From contig NZ_CP083371.1 in assembly GCF_017488845.2 (NCBI RefSeq), positions 806,001 to 870,000 of the forward strand: DNA of 64,000 nucleotides. Direction: 5' to 3'. Source of the DNA: Ensifer canadensis (GTDB taxonomy: Bacteria > Pseudomonadota > Alphaproteobacteria > Rhizobiales > Rhizobiaceae). Every line of letters starts with the position of its first letter. Position 1 is the stretch's first letter. The notes under the pieces are model-generated. The model searched no databases. It was not told where the DNA came from and saw only the letters and a list, made by a program, of their open reading frames with translations. Made by a program: the position numbers and the translations under genes. This document shows, piece after piece, positions 18,453 through 27,581 of the stretch.

Positions 18453-19393
18453 TTCACCAGTCCAATGTCCTTGAGGACGCCTTCGGTGGCCGAAACGTCC
18501 TTGTCGAGCTGGGCGGCGAAGGCGTCGCCTGCGAGGTAGCTATCCTGCCAACCCTTGGTCTTCAGGACTTCCTGCCAGCCGGCCGACTTGGCGAGCTTTT
18601 CGACGTCGGCCGAAACGGCTGCCTTCTGCTCGTCGGTGAGACCAGGTGCTGCTGCAACCATGCGCCAGTTTTCAACGACGACGTCGAGGCCGGATTCCTT
18701 CAGCGTCGGCGCGTCGATGCCGGGGAGGCGCTCGCCGCTCGATACTGCGATCAGGCGCAGCGTGCCGGCCTTGACCTGGGCTTCGAACTCGCCGTAGCCG
18801 GAGATGCCGGCCGTAACCTGGCTGCCGAGGATGGCTGCAAGGGCTTCGCCGCCGCCGGAATAGGCGATGTAGTTGATCTTGGTCGGGTCGACACCGGCTG
18901 CCTTGGCAATCAGGCCAACGGCGATGTGGTCGGTACCGCCGGCAGAGCCGCCAGCCCAGGAAACGGCGCCCGGATCCTTCTTGAGGGCTTCGACGAGGTC
19001 AGCCATCGTCTTGATTTCGGAAGCGGCCGGAACGACGATCGCTTCATATTCGCCAGTGAGGCGTGCGATCGGAGTGACATCCTTGAGGGTAACCGGCGAC
19101 TTGTTGGTCAGGATTGCGCCGACCATGACGTAACCGCCGACGATCAGGGCGTTCGGGTTGCCCTTCTGCTGGCTTGCGAACTGGGCGAGGCCGATGGTGC
19201 CGCCGGCGCCCGGTACGTTTTGAACCTGAACGTTGCCGGAAATGCCTTCCTGCTGCATTACGGTCTGGAGCGAGCGAGCCGTCTGGTCCCAGCCGCCGCC
19301 CGGATTTGCCGGAGCGATGATGGTGTAGTCAGCCGCATAGGCCGGCAGCGCCATTGCGCCGGCGAGAATGGATGCCAGGAAAAAGTGTTTCAA
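18449..19393 (-). CDS. tctC: tripartite tricarboxylate transporter, periplasmic receptor
   Basis: A 314-residue periplasmic binding protein of the Bug/TctC family. The signal peptide (FFLASILAGAMALPAYA) is followed by DYTIIAPANPGGGWDQTAR, the characteristic substrate-loop motif, and later GTDHIAVGLIAKAAG and LGSQVTAGISGYGEF. It binds a carboxylate such as citrate and hands it to TctAB. The start is TTG at 19393, preceded by GGAGGA at a good distance; the open frame extends to 19537 but lacks support. First gene of the operon. The related two-component genes lie ~6 kb away, beside a different binding protein. Confidence 0.9.
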   Translation of the reverse strand: MKHFFLASILAGAMALPAYAADYTIIAPANPGGGWDQTARSLQTVMQQEGISGNVQVQNVPGAGGTIGLAQFASQQKGNPNALIVGGYVMVGAILTNKSPVTLKDVTPIARLTGEYEAIVVPAASEIKTMADLVEALKKDPGAVSWAGGSAGGTDHIAVGLIAKAAGVDPTKINYIAYSGGGEALAAILGSQVTAGISGYGEFEAQVKAGTLRLIAVSSGERLPGIDAPTLKESGLDVVVENWRMVAAAPGLTDEQKAAVSADVEKLAKSAGWQEVLKTKGWQDSYLAGDAFAAQLDKDVSATEGVLKDIGLVK

Positions 19394-19820
19394 GGTCAGT
19401 CCTCCATGAGGCGCGATTTTCCACGCGCACGTTGTTTCTGCGTGCGAACGGGAAGACGCGACGGTGCCCAAAGGACCCTTGTCGCTGACCGGATTGGTGA
19501 CTTCCTCCCAGTGCGCAACCGGCGGGCCCGCCTCCACGGGGCGCCAGCGACTGCTAAGCCATCATAGAAAGCTGACATTAAGCTGACATCAAGTCCTCAT
19601 TGCGAAAAAGAAGCGTAGTGTTTACGGAATCTTAGGTGTTGCTTGCCGCTTGCGGCGCGAAAGGGCTCGCCATGGGGCAGGCGCCCCTACCGTTTCCGGT
19701 TGTCGCGCGAATCGCGAACGTTCGCGGGCCATTTGCCAACTAGGAAGATGTGGGGCGAGAAGGCCAATTCTCTTCGTGTTATGGCGCACTGTAAGCTTAG
19801 TGTTCTGTATTGGGTCACAT
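19394..19820. other. tct upstream region, no gene seen
   Basis: Between tctC and the vapB operator I see no supported coding frame. The tct promoter must lie here. Composition becomes AT-richer toward 19800. Confidence 0.4.
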
Positions 19821-19850
19821 GAATATTCGGAATAGAATATTCGAATATTC
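19821..19850. promoter_or_regulatory. likely VapB operator
   Basis: Three exact copies of the palindrome GAATATTC at 19821, 19835 and 19843, ending 25 bases before the vapB start. Clustered palindromes upstream of an antitoxin gene fit autoregulation by the VapB-VapC complex. Seen directly; function inferred. Confidence 0.6.
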
Positions 19851-19875
19851 CTTGTTGCATATTCAGGAGAAAGCC

Positions 19876-20121
19876 ATGGCGCTCTATATTCGTGACGATA
19901 CAGTCGACGATCTCGCTTCCGAGCTCCAGAAGCTGTCCAAGGCTCCTAATAAGACAGAGGCCGTTCGGCGCGCCTTGCAGCACGAACTCGAGCGCCTCCG
20001 GGAAGAAGTGCCGTTACGCGAGCGCGTCGCGAAAATTCAAGCCAGGTTCAGAGCGCGGATGGGGTCGAACAAGCGCAACTTTGACATGAAGCGCTTCACC
20101 GATGAGATGTGGGAACTCTGA
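19876..20121 (+). CDS. vapB: VapB-family antitoxin
   Basis: An 81-residue antitoxin of the Rv0623-like/VapB type: MALYIRDDTVDDLASELQKL begins the DNA-binding part, and NKTEAVRRALQHEL is the conserved helix of this family. The C-terminal tail (RNFDMKRFTDEMWEL) would wrap the toxin. The ATG at 19876 follows AGGAG at eight bases; earlier in-frame starts lie inside the operator. Its stop overlaps the vapC start by one base. Because the partner toxin is broken, the antitoxin may now be an orphan regulator. Confidence 0.8.
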   Translation: MALYIRDDTVDDLASELQKLSKAPNKTEAVRRALQHELERLREEVPLRERVAKIQARFRARMGSNKRNFDMKRFTDEMWEL

Positions 20122-20436
20122 TGTTTCTGGACGCCTCTGTGATCGTGGCGGTGTTGGCTGATGTCGGGTATCATCTCGCCAAAATCGAGATGTCAAAGAC
20201 GCCAATCTTCTATTCGTCACTTGCTGTGTTCGAAGCGGTGATCAGCCTGGCACGGATCATTGCCATCTCGCACAACGGCAACCAGGCTCCAACGCCACCG
20301 GATATCATCGAACTGGCGCAGGAGAGTGTTGCGCAATTCCTTGAAGCAATCGATGGGCAAGATGCCTATCAGCGGATCCCTGCACCGCGCAGCGATTGAG
20401 GCGGCACGCAACTATGGTCGCTTCGTCGGCCGCTAA
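20121..20436 (+). pseudogene. vapC: VapC toxin, frameshifted and truncated
   Basis: A PIN-domain ribonuclease gene, MFLDASVIVAVLA carrying the first catalytic Asp. The reading frame stops at 20399 after a shift near 20365. In the next frame it continues as LHRAAIEAARNYGRFVGR and ends at 20436. The usual last ~35 residues, including the conserved GDCFAYA-type acidic segment, are missing. Both defects should abolish nuclease activity. Confidence 0.75.
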
Positions 20437-20702
20437 TTTTTCCAGGACAGATGTTGCCTGAGATCGCCAGCCGCGACGATCCCAGGCCGTAGACAACTCA
20501 CCAATACCTTGTCCTGAGTAGCAGCCAACGTCCTGACCCCGGCACCATCGCCGGAATGCAACGCGGCGTGTGGTCGTTCGGCGCCACCACAAGGTTGAGG
20601 TCGGAGTTCCGTCCGCCATCCGTTTTCCGATCAGACCCGGAAACGGATGGCGATGATGCGCAAGTGCTGGTGGAGCCGCTTCTGCAAATTTCATCTGAAA
20701 CG
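20437..20702. other. unassigned remnant between vapC and quinone reductase
   Basis: Open frames occur on both strands, but none is preceded by a ribosome binding site or matches a family I know. It likely contains the junction where vapC lost its 3' end. Confidence 0.35.
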
Positions 20703-21500
20703 CTACTCGGCTGCTCCTTGCCGATTGACGTGGAGGGCGAAGCCGCGGTCACCCGGATTGACGAGGTCTGGACGGAGCTGAAGGCTCGGGATCAGATAGT
20801 CACCACCGTTTTGTTGCCGGTAGGGAATAGGCGGGGTTGTGGCAAGCGTCCGCATCCGCTCGCGCAGACGTTCCGCAACATCTGCGAAGCCAGCTTGATC
20901 GATACGATCGACCCTGTAGGCAACGAAGGGAGGAAGCACATCATATCCCGGGTAGTAAAGGATCCCGTGGTTGATGGGAAACAAGAGGTCTTCGATCGGT
21001 CCGTTGACCCCGCGGGCCGAGTAGTGTTCCTGCCAGCCGCCGGTGGTGACGATCAGCATCGCTCGCTTGCCCTTGAGCGTGCCCTCGCCAAACCGGTCGC
21101 CCCAATAGGTGTCGTTGTGTTCGCCGACGCCATAGGCAAATCCGTAGGCATAGACCCGATCCACCCAGCCTTTCAGGATGGCTGGCATTGTGTACCACCA
21201 GAGCGGAAACTGCAGGATGAGTGTATCCGCCCATAAGAGCTTCTCGTGTTCCGCCGTCACATCCTGCGTGAGGGTATCGGTCGTGAAGGCGGCTTTTGAG
21301 GCGCGGCTCGGCTTGAACTGCGTGTCGGCTGAAATCGAAGGGAAGTCGCTCCGATCGACCTCGGATTTCCATTTTTCGGCATAGAGGTCAGATACACGGA
21401 CTTCGTGGCCCTGAGCCTCGAGTTCGCGGATGGCGACGTCGCGGAGCGCGCCGTTGAGCGAACGCGGTTCTGGATGGGCGAAAACAAGCAAAACTTTCAT
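20703..21500 (-). CDS. NAD(P)H dehydrogenase (quinone), flavodoxin-like
   Basis: A 265-residue cytoplasmic flavoprotein of the Flavodoxin_2/NQO1-MdaB family. Motifs are LLVFAHPEPRSLNGALRD for the FMN phosphate loop, ILQFPLWWYTMPAILKGWVD, and VTTGGWQEHYSARG near the flavin. It reduces quinones or electrophiles by two electrons. The ATG at 21500 has AGGA nine bases before it; another ATG at 21509 is too close to that site. It is divergent from a LysR regulator with ~95 bases between, so it is probably that regulator's target. The C-terminal ~30 residues after YRQQNGGDYL are less typical. Confidence 0.8.
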   Translation of the reverse strand: MKVLLVFAHPEPRSLNGALRDVAIRELEAQGHEVRVSDLYAEKWKSEVDRSDFPSISADTQFKPSRASKAAFTTDTLTQDVTAEHEKLLWADTLILQFPLWWYTMPAILKGWVDRVYAYGFAYGVGEHNDTYWGDRFGEGTLKGKRAMLIVTTGGWQEHYSARGVNGPIEDLLFPINHGILYYPGYDVLPPFVAYRVDRIDQAGFADVAERLRERMRTLATTPPIPYRQQNGGDYLIPSLQLRPDLVNPGDRGFALHVNRQGAAE

Positions 21501-21594
21501 GGTCAGCATTCCTGTGTTGAGAAACCGACCCTTGATGTAGACGACACCCAAGTGTTTCACTATAACTTGGGAATGCATATGATTGTGCCGAAAA

Positions 21595-22509
21595 ATGGAT
21601 AAGTCCAACATCACGCTCGAACGCATGCGGACATTCGTGCGCGTTGCCGAGCGTGGCAGCCTGTCAGCCGTTGCGCGTGAACTCGGGCTCGGGCAGTCGA
21701 CGGTCACGCGGCATTTGCACGAACTGGAGGAGGCGCTGGGCGTGCCTCTCATCAGTCGCACGACCCGGCGCGTGACGGTGACCGACGAGGGCAGCCGGTA
21801 CTATGCCAACAGCGTCCAGATCCTGCGCCTCGTGGAGCAGGCCGGCGACGAGGCACTAGGCACCCGTGGTGCCTCGGCCGGCACGATCCGGGTCTCCTGC
21901 ACCGCGGCTTTCGGCGTTCTGCACGCCACGCGACTGATCTTTGCCTTTCAGGAAAAATACCCGGATATCGGTGTTGATCTCAGCCTGACGGACGAGCGCA
22001 TCGATCTTGTGCGGGAGGGCATCGACATCGCGCTCCGCCTGGGGCCGCTCAACGACAGTTCGCTGAAATTGCGGGCACTGGGCCAAAGCCAGCGTCTGCT
22101 GGTCGCCGCGCCGGATTATCTCGCCAAGCGAGGGACACCGGTCGTTCCCCGGGATCTATCGGACCACGAGGGCATTCGCATGTCGAATGTGGCGGGCAGC
22201 GACATGCTGGAACTTCACGGGAACGCCGGGGAACGGCATATGGTGCCCTTTCACGGGCGTCTACGCGTCGACCATGGATTGGCGGCGCGCGAGGCGCTCG
22301 TCGCCGGCCGCGGCATCGCCCCCGCGCACCGTTGGTTGGTCGACGATCTGCTCGCTGATGGCCGGTTGATACGCATCCTTCCGGACCATTTTCTGCCAGC
22401 CGTGCCCTTGAGCATGCTGATCGTGCCGGAGCGTGCAGGCATTGCCCGGGTGCGGTTGCTTGTGGACTATCTCGCGGAACGGATCGGCGACATTCCAGGT
22501 CTGGAGTAA
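21595..22509 (+). CDS. LysR-family transcriptional regulator
   Basis: A 304-residue LysR regulator. The N-terminal helix-turn-helix is LSAVARELGLGQSTVTRHLH, followed by the linker helix and TTRRVTVTDEG. The effector domain starts near residue 90 (IRVSCTAAFGVLHATRL), with IALRLGPLNDSSLKLRAL typical of the CrgA/DmlR-like branch. The ATG at 21595 lies 94 bases from the divergent quinone-reductase start; its ribosome binding site is weak. Likely controls that gene in response to an electrophile or quinone; ligand unknown. Confidence 0.85.
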   Translation: MDKSNITLERMRTFVRVAERGSLSAVARELGLGQSTVTRHLHELEEALGVPLISRTTRRVTVTDEGSRYYANSVQILRLVEQAGDEALGTRGASAGTIRVSCTAAFGVLHATRLIFAFQEKYPDIGVDLSLTDERIDLVREGIDIALRLGPLNDSSLKLRALGQSQRLLVAAPDYLAKRGTPVVPRDLSDHEGIRMSNVAGSDMLELHGNAGERHMVPFHGRLRVDHGLAAREALVAGRGIAPAHRWLVDDLLADGRLIRILPDHFLPAVPLSMLIVPERAGIARVRLLVDYLAERIGDIPGLE

Positions 22510-22610
22510 CCGGGTTGTGCTGACACACGACCGTCCATGGTCGCAGACACGTTTGAGCGACCCCATATTGATCGAGGCCAACGAAATAGATTTCACTGGG
22601 TTGATCGTTG

Positions 22611-22821
22611 GGACTAGTGGAGCCGCAGAACCTCGTTCCAGCGGGCAATCAGCCGGGACCGCTTGACCTGGTCGAGATAGACCATCAGCCCGGGACTGAC
22701 GGGAACCGGCCGAAATTGGGCACCGAGTATTTCCTGCACGGTGTTGGCGGTGTCTTCGCCGGCGACATCCGGGCTGACGGCGGGGATCTGCAATTGCCGC
22801 GCCGTGATCGTCCGGCCTTCC
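22611..22821 (-). pseudogene. displaced 3' fragment of the 23985 binding-protein gene
   Basis: About 210 bases align with 23982-24192, the last ~69 codons and stop of the intact binding protein, with about 17 mismatches by eye (roughly 92% identity). The encoded end, SPGLMVYLDQVKRSRLIARW, is identical. It has no start of its own and fuses into unrelated sequence upstream. Orientation is the same as the intact gene, and it lies 1.2 kb downstream of it. Homology begins at the stop codon region (GGxACTAG) in both copies. Confidence 0.85.
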
Positions 22822-23065
22822 GGCAGACGCAGCGCCACCGTCGCGAGGCCCGTTCCGATCAGGTCTATGATCCAGAGAAAAGGGGGCGCCTGCAATTGGA
22901 CGAGCATGCCGCCCACTTGTGAAGTGAAAATTGCTACCGAGCCGCGCGCTTTGGCCTCAAATCTGGAGAGAAAGCACTCATCGGCATTGTATGGTGGCAT
23001 GGTGCTGTTCAAACATAGGACGTCTAAGTCGCTTGGCTCTTGCTCGGGAGCGTCGATGCGGCAGT

Positions 23066-23082
23066 ATGACCACGGGGGTCAT
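23066..23082. promoter_or_regulatory. likely antitoxin operator
   Basis: ATGACC and its complement GGTCAT are separated by five bases, 15 bases before the antitoxin start. This is a typical site for autoregulation by a Phd/VapB-type antitoxin. Confidence 0.4.
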
Positions 23083-23097
23083 TATTTGGAGGCCGAC

Positions 23098-23340
23098 ATG
23101 AAAGAGATCCGGCTCAAAGATGCCAAGGCAACGCTTTCTGCCGTTGTCGATCAGGCGGTTCACGGCAATCCTGCGATCATCACCCGACATGGCAGAAAGG
23201 AAGCAGTGGTGCTTTCGTTCGAGGAGTATGAAAAGCTGAAACACGTTCCAAGTTTCGGACGGCTCCTAGCGTCCTATCCAGGTGATGACGACGATATCCC
23301 ACCGCGCGGTCACAAGCCGAGCCGGATGATTGATCTCTGA
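23098..23340 (+). CDS. Phd/YefM-family antitoxin
   Basis: An 80-residue antitoxin: MKEIRLKDAKATLSAVVDQA and AIITRHGRKEAVVLSFEEYE are the conserved N-terminal Phd/YefM DNA-binding fold. The C-terminal tail (DDDDIPPRGHKPSRMIDL) is acidic and disordered, and would cover the toxin. The ATG at 23098 follows GGAGG by seven bases. The stop overlaps the next ATG. Its PIN-domain partner is broken, so only the regulator may remain functional. Confidence 0.85.
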   Translation: MKEIRLKDAKATLSAVVDQAVHGNPAIITRHGRKEAVVLSFEEYEKLKHVPSFGRLLASYPGDDDDIPPRGHKPSRMIDL

Positions 23341-23789
23341 TGTTTCTGGTCGACACGAACGTGATATCTGCGCTTGCCCCGTCCAAACGTCAAAGTTCCG
23401 AGCAGCTTGTCGAATGGCTCGATAAAGCCAGTTCGCAGCTGTTCCTATCTGCTATTTCGGCCGCTGAGGTTAATTCAGGGATCACGAAGGCGGAACGAGA
23501 AGGTGCGACTACCAAGGCGCAGCGGTTAAAAGATTGGTGGGAAATCATAGAGTATCTGTACGCGCAGAAGCTGCTCCGTTCGATCTGCAATGCGCGCCTG
23601 CAGCCGGGCAGATTCTAGATAACGCCCCAGCAGTCGGGTTTCGAGGATATTGTAATAGCTGCCACAGCCCAAGTGCATAGCCTGACTGTTTTGACAAGCA
23701 ATCTGCGTCTTTTTGGACCGTTAGGCGTTCGAGCACTCGATCCCTTCGAGGCAATGCCGGAGTTATATGGTAGGGCTTATCACTTATAG
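23340..23789 (+). pseudogene. VapC-family PIN toxin with two frameshifts
   Basis: MFLVDTNVISALAPSKRQ starts a PIN-domain RNase with its first catalytic Asp. Frame 1 is used to ~23575, a second frame carries FDLQC and AAGQILDNA, and a third from ~23635 carries FEDIVIAATAQVHSLTVLTS and FEAMPEL to the stop at 23789. All conserved parts of the family can be found, but no single frame encodes them, so the gene is dead unless both shifts are assembly errors. Confidence 0.8.
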
Positions 23790-23984
23790 CGCTGCGGCTT
23801 CCGTGAATTGACGCAGAAGCGCTCTCTTCGACGCTGAACACGACGGGTCATTTCGGGTGAGCCGCGCCGAAAGTCCAAGGTGCTGTCGCTGGCTGCTAGA
23901 CACCCAACTTCTCCCGGTGGGCTGCGATCCCCGAGGGCTGACCGAGTAACGAAAGCAGATGTCGACCCGGTCAAAACGCTGGAA

Positions 23985-25052
23985 CTAGTGGAGCCGCAGC
24001 ACCTCGTTCCAGCGGGCAATCAGCCGGGACCGCTTTACCTGGTCGAGATAAACCATCAGCCCGGGACTGACAGGCACCGGACGCAACTGGGCGCCGAGCA
24101 TTTCCTGCATGGTGTTGGCGGTGTTTTCGCCAGCGACATCCGGGCTGACAGCGGGGATTTGCAATTGCCGCGCCATGATCGTCTGGCCTTCCTTGGACAT
24201 GAAGAATTCCAGATAGCGGCGGCCGAGGTCAGGCGAGGCGGATGCTTGTGGCACGAGGCCGATCCGCGACATCACTACGGTATAGTCCTTGGGCAGGACG
24301 ATGCCGACATCCGGGTGTCGGGCTGCCCAATCGGCGGCGTAGGAGCCGAGGATGTTGTAGCCGAGCACGAACCGCCCGTCGGCGACCCGCTCCAGAATGG
24401 CCTGGCTGGTGGAATAGAGTTTGACGCCGGCGGCGCCCATGGCCTGGATGACATCCCAGATGTCGCCGAACTGCTCCTGGTCGCGCGACATGAAGAGAAA
24501 GCCGACGCCGGAGCGCTCGATGTCATAGGTGCCGATCCGGCCGAAGACATCGGCGCCCTGGCGCTTGAGATAGGCGACGAATTCGGCGCGGGTCGAAGGC
24601 GGCGCTTCCTTGGTAAAGCTCGGCTTATGATAGACGAAGACAGCCGGTTCGAACGTTAGCGCATAGGCGGTATTGCGCCAATTGGCCCAGGTCGGCCAGC
24701 GGCCGCTCATCGGCAGGTCGCTGCGCTGGGCATAGCCGTCATTGCTCAGTTTGACTTGCAGGTCCATCGCAGACGAGAAGGCGAAGTCCGCGGTCTTCAG
24801 CCCCGCGTCGGTTTCCTTGACGATCCGGTCGTAGATCTCCCCCGTCAGCATGTCCTCATAGCGCACTGCGACATCCGGATTGGCTTTTTGAAAGCCGAGG
24901 ATCATGGGTTTGGCGAGCGGCTCGTCGAGCGAGGAGTAGACGACCAGCGTCCTGGCGTCCGAGGCGCCCGAAAGCGCCGGGAAAATGACCGGTGCGGCCA
25001 GAAGGAGCCGGGGGCAAAGAACCAAAAAGAGAAAAGAAATCAAGTACCGCAT
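23985..25052 (-). CDS. extracellular solute-binding protein (AfuA/Fbp type)
   Basis: A 355-residue periplasmic binding protein. The signal peptide is YLISFLFLVLCPRLLLAAP. The mature part, RTLVVYSSLDEPLAKPMILG with AFSSAMDLQVKLSNDGYAQ, is the SBP_bac_11/13 class (COG1840) usually tied to iron or organophosphate uptake. There is no transporter gene beside it. It is divergent from a TctD/TctE-like two-component system with only 77 bases between, so it may be the kinase's periplasmic sensor partner. The 3' ~210 bases have a diverged second copy at 22611. Start: ATG 25052 with a GAGG upstream; a longer frame exists. Confidence 0.8.
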   Translation of the reverse strand: MRYLISFLFLVLCPRLLLAAPVIFPALSGASDARTLVVYSSLDEPLAKPMILGFQKANPDVAVRYEDMLTGEIYDRIVKETDAGLKTADFAFSSAMDLQVKLSNDGYAQRSDLPMSGRWPTWANWRNTAYALTFEPAVFVYHKPSFTKEAPPSTRAEFVAYLKRQGADVFGRIGTYDIERSGVGFLFMSRDQEQFGDIWDVIQAMGAAGVKLYSTSQAILERVADGRFVLGYNILGSYAADWAARHPDVGIVLPKDYTVVMSRIGLVPQASASPDLGRRYLEFFMSKEGQTIMARQLQIPAVSPDVAGENTANTMQEMLGAQLRPVPVSPGLMVYLDQVKRSRLIARWNEVLRLH

Positions 25053-25129
25053 AAATTCACAATGCCTCAGCGCGCCACCGTTCACAAGCAAGGCAACGGC
25101 GGATAGAGTGGAGAGGGGAGTGAAGACAA

Positions 25130-25807
25130 TTGCGCATATTGCTTGTTGAAGACAATCAGGTCCTCGCCGAGGGTCTGTCGGCCATCCTGCGTGGTAGCGG
25201 CTATGCCGTCGATGTCGTCAGCGACGGCGCGTCGGCCCACGCGGTTGCCGCCGCCGAGACGTTCGATCTGGTGATCCTCGACCTGAACCTGCCGGAGATG
25301 GACGGGCTCGATGTTCTCAGGGCGATGCGTGCCCGACAGAACAGTGCGGCGGTATTGATCCTGACGGCGCGGGGCACGCCGGAGGAGCGGGTGAAGGGGC
25401 TCGATCTCGGCGCCGACGATTACATGATCAAGCCGTTCGATATCGGCGAGTTTGAAGCGCGCGTACGCGTGCTGCTTCGCCGGCAGGCGGGATTGCGCGC
25501 GTCAACGGTCAGCTACGGCAATGTGTCGCTCGACCTCAATGCACGTAGCTTTTCGTCCGGTGGCGTGCCGATCGAAATCCCGGCCCGAGAGCTGGGGCTG
25601 CTCGAACTCCTGTTCATGCGCGCCGGCAAGGTCGTCGCCAAGGAGGCGATCATGCAATCGCTGACCGGCTTTGACGACGATCTGAGCCCGAATGCGATCG
25701 AACAATATGTCAGCCGCCTCAGGAAGCGGCTTGCGCCACACGGCCTAACGGTCAGAACGGCGCGCGGTATCGGCTACTATCTCGACAAAGCGGCCGGGTC
25801 GGAATGA
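25130..25807 (+). CDS. OmpR-family response regulator, TctD-like
   Basis: A 225-residue response regulator. The receiver domain (1-115) has acidic LLVEDN, phospho-acceptor Asp in LVILDLNLPEMDG, Thr in LILTARG and Lys in DYMIKPFD. The winged-helix DNA-binding domain (~125-220) ends RGIGYYLDKA. The start is TTG at 25130 behind GAGGGGAG; no ATG gives the receiver N-terminus. It overlaps the kinase gene by four bases. The pair resembles TctD/TctE, which control carboxylate transporters, so the tctCBA operon at 16-19 kb is one candidate target; that is inference. Confidence 0.85.
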   Translation: MRILLVEDNQVLAEGLSAILRGSGYAVDVVSDGASAHAVAAAETFDLVILDLNLPEMDGLDVLRAMRARQNSAAVLILTARGTPEERVKGLDLGADDYMIKPFDIGEFEARVRVLLRRQAGLRASTVSYGNVSLDLNARSFSSGGVPIEIPARELGLLELLFMRAGKVVAKEAIMQSLTGFDDDLSPNAIEQYVSRLRKRLAPHGLTVRTARGIGYYLDKAAGSE

Positions 25808-27183
25808 GGGCGGCGGTCTATTCCCTTCGCCGCAGGCTGCTTGGCTGGCTGTTGATCTCAACCGCCGTCATCGGCGTCGCGGCGCTGACCGACACCTACC
25901 GCGAGGCGGTGACGACAGCCAATGTCGTGTCGGACCGCGTTCTTGCCGGTTCGGCGCTCGCCATCGCCGAGCGCGTGGTTGTGGCGGAGGATGGTTCGCT
26001 CGAGGTGGACATCCCCTATGTGGCGCTCGAGATGTTGACCTCGGCGGCGCAGGATCGTGTCTTCTACCGTGTCGATGGACCGCCCGGACAATTCATCACC
26101 GGCTACCAGACCCTGCCGTCTCTGGACGAAGTTCCCGGTAGCTCCACGACCTTTGCCGACTCCTCGTTCCGCGGCGAGCCCATCCGGATCGCGGCACTGC
26201 GCCGGTCGGCTTCGACGGGCATCAACTCGGTTCCCTTCGTCGTGACGGTTGCCGAAACGACCATCGCGCGCCGACAGCTGGCGCAGACGATTCTCGTTCG
26301 TTCCGCCTTGCGCCTCGGCCTGATGATCGCCGGTGCCGCGGTCATCGTTTGGATTGCCGTCACCTTCTCACTCAGGCCGCTCTATCGCTTAGGCGATGCG
26401 ATCGCCGAGCGCAGTCCCGACGATCTGCATCCGATCGGCGAGCGCGTACCAAACGAAGTCCAGGGGCTTGTCGACACGGTCAATTCGTTCATGGGACGTC
26501 TTCAGTCGGCGCTCGACGCGCTGCGCAATTTTACCGGCAACGCCAGCCATCAGCTGCGCACGCCGCTCGCAATCATCCGAACGCAACTGGCCTTGGCACT
26601 GCGCGCAGGCTCGATCGAGGACACCAAGAAGGCGGTGAAAAAGGCCGACGAGGCCGTTGCGAACGCCGAGCGCATTCTGGCGCAGTTGCTGCTGATGGCG
26701 AAGATCGACGCTGCCGGAAAGGACGAGACGCGCAAGCTGGAGCGGATCGACCTTGTCGAGCTGGCGCGCGGCATCACCGCCGAACATGTGCCAGCCGCCG
26801 GTGACGCCGGCATCGATCTGGGTTTCGACGGCGAGGGCGAAGCCTTCGTTCGTGCCGAACCCTTGCTGGTCGGCGAGATGCTGAAGAACCTGATCGGCAA
26901 TGCGCTGCTCTATGCCGGGCGAGGGGCGGAGGTCACGACGCGGGTGAGCGAAAAGGAAGGCGTCGTATCGCTGGAGGTCGAAGACAGTGGACCCGGGATC
27001 AGGCCGGAATTGCGCGAGGGCGTGCTCAGGCGGTTTCAGCGCGGCGCCAGCGAAGCGCCTGGAACGGGGCTCGGTCTGCCGATCGTCGAGGAAATTGCTG
27101 CCCTCTACGGAGCGCGAACCAGCCTGACCGATGGAGCAGGTGGGCGCGGGCTTAGGGTTGCCATCCTGTTTCCGGCCGGCTGA
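25804..27183 (+). CDS. sensor histidine kinase, TctE-like
   Basis: A 459-residue membrane kinase. Transmembrane segments lie near residues 10-28 and 172-193, enclosing a ~145-residue periplasmic domain of the 2CSK_N (TctE) type. HAMP follows, then HisKA with NASHQLRTPLAIIRTQL (phospho-His). The ATPase domain has the N box (EMLKNLIGNALLYA), G1 (DSGPGI) and G2 (GTGLGLPIVEE). Translationally coupled to the response regulator. The divergent binding protein next door suggests indirect ligand sensing. Confidence 0.9.
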   Translation: MRAAVYSLRRRLLGWLLISTAVIGVAALTDTYREAVTTANVVSDRVLAGSALAIAERVVVAEDGSLEVDIPYVALEMLTSAAQDRVFYRVDGPPGQFITGYQTLPSLDEVPGSSTTFADSSFRGEPIRIAALRRSASTGINSVPFVVTVAETTIARRQLAQTILVRSALRLGLMIAGAAVIVWIAVTFSLRPLYRLGDAIAERSPDDLHPIGERVPNEVQGLVDTVNSFMGRLQSALDALRNFTGNASHQLRTPLAIIRTQLALALRAGSIEDTKKAVKKADEAVANAERILAQLLLMAKIDAAGKDETRKLERIDLVELARGITAEHVPAAGDAGIDLGFDGEGEAFVRAEPLLVGEMLKNLIGNALLYAGRGAEVTTRVSEKEGVVSLEVEDSGPGIRPELREGVLRRFQRGASEAPGTGLGLPIVEEIAALYGARTSLTDGAGGRGLRVAILFPAG

Positions 27184-27581
27184 ACAGGGCGGGCCGCTCA
27201 GTCCCCATCCGGCGCGCGCAAACAGAGTTGTTCCACCGTTGTAGGCCACCGATCCATAGTTCGGTCCTCGATCCGGCAAACGGACGTATCCATCCCAGGA
27301 TCTACATCTGCACATCATTCGAGAGCCCCTCCGAGGCTGCGAAGCTAGCTGGCGTTGCGCCATGATCCCCGCCACGAACAAAGGAGGCGCTATTCAAAGC
27401 GGTTGGGAGCGCGCGACCTCAAGTTTTTCGGCGCAACGGGCGGTGCTTGGGGAGGCGCGCTGCGGCGGCCTAATTCTCGGTGTGCACGAAATTGCTTGAC
27501 ATTGCACGAAAATGCACGAAATTTGCCGTCAAACAAGGAACGGCGACTTATGCTGACCTTGCCACAATGAAAGAGGTCAAG
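27184..27581. other. intergenic, no gene seen
   Basis: About 400 bases between the kinase and nudK. No supported frame. The segment just before nudK has repeated TGCACGAAA (27482, 27498, 27511), about 15 bases apart, whose meaning is unknown. Confidence 0.4.

Noticed and set aside
26389..27381. 330-codon minus-strand frame over the histidine kinase
   Set aside because: Antisense to a complete kinase with all H, N and G boxes.
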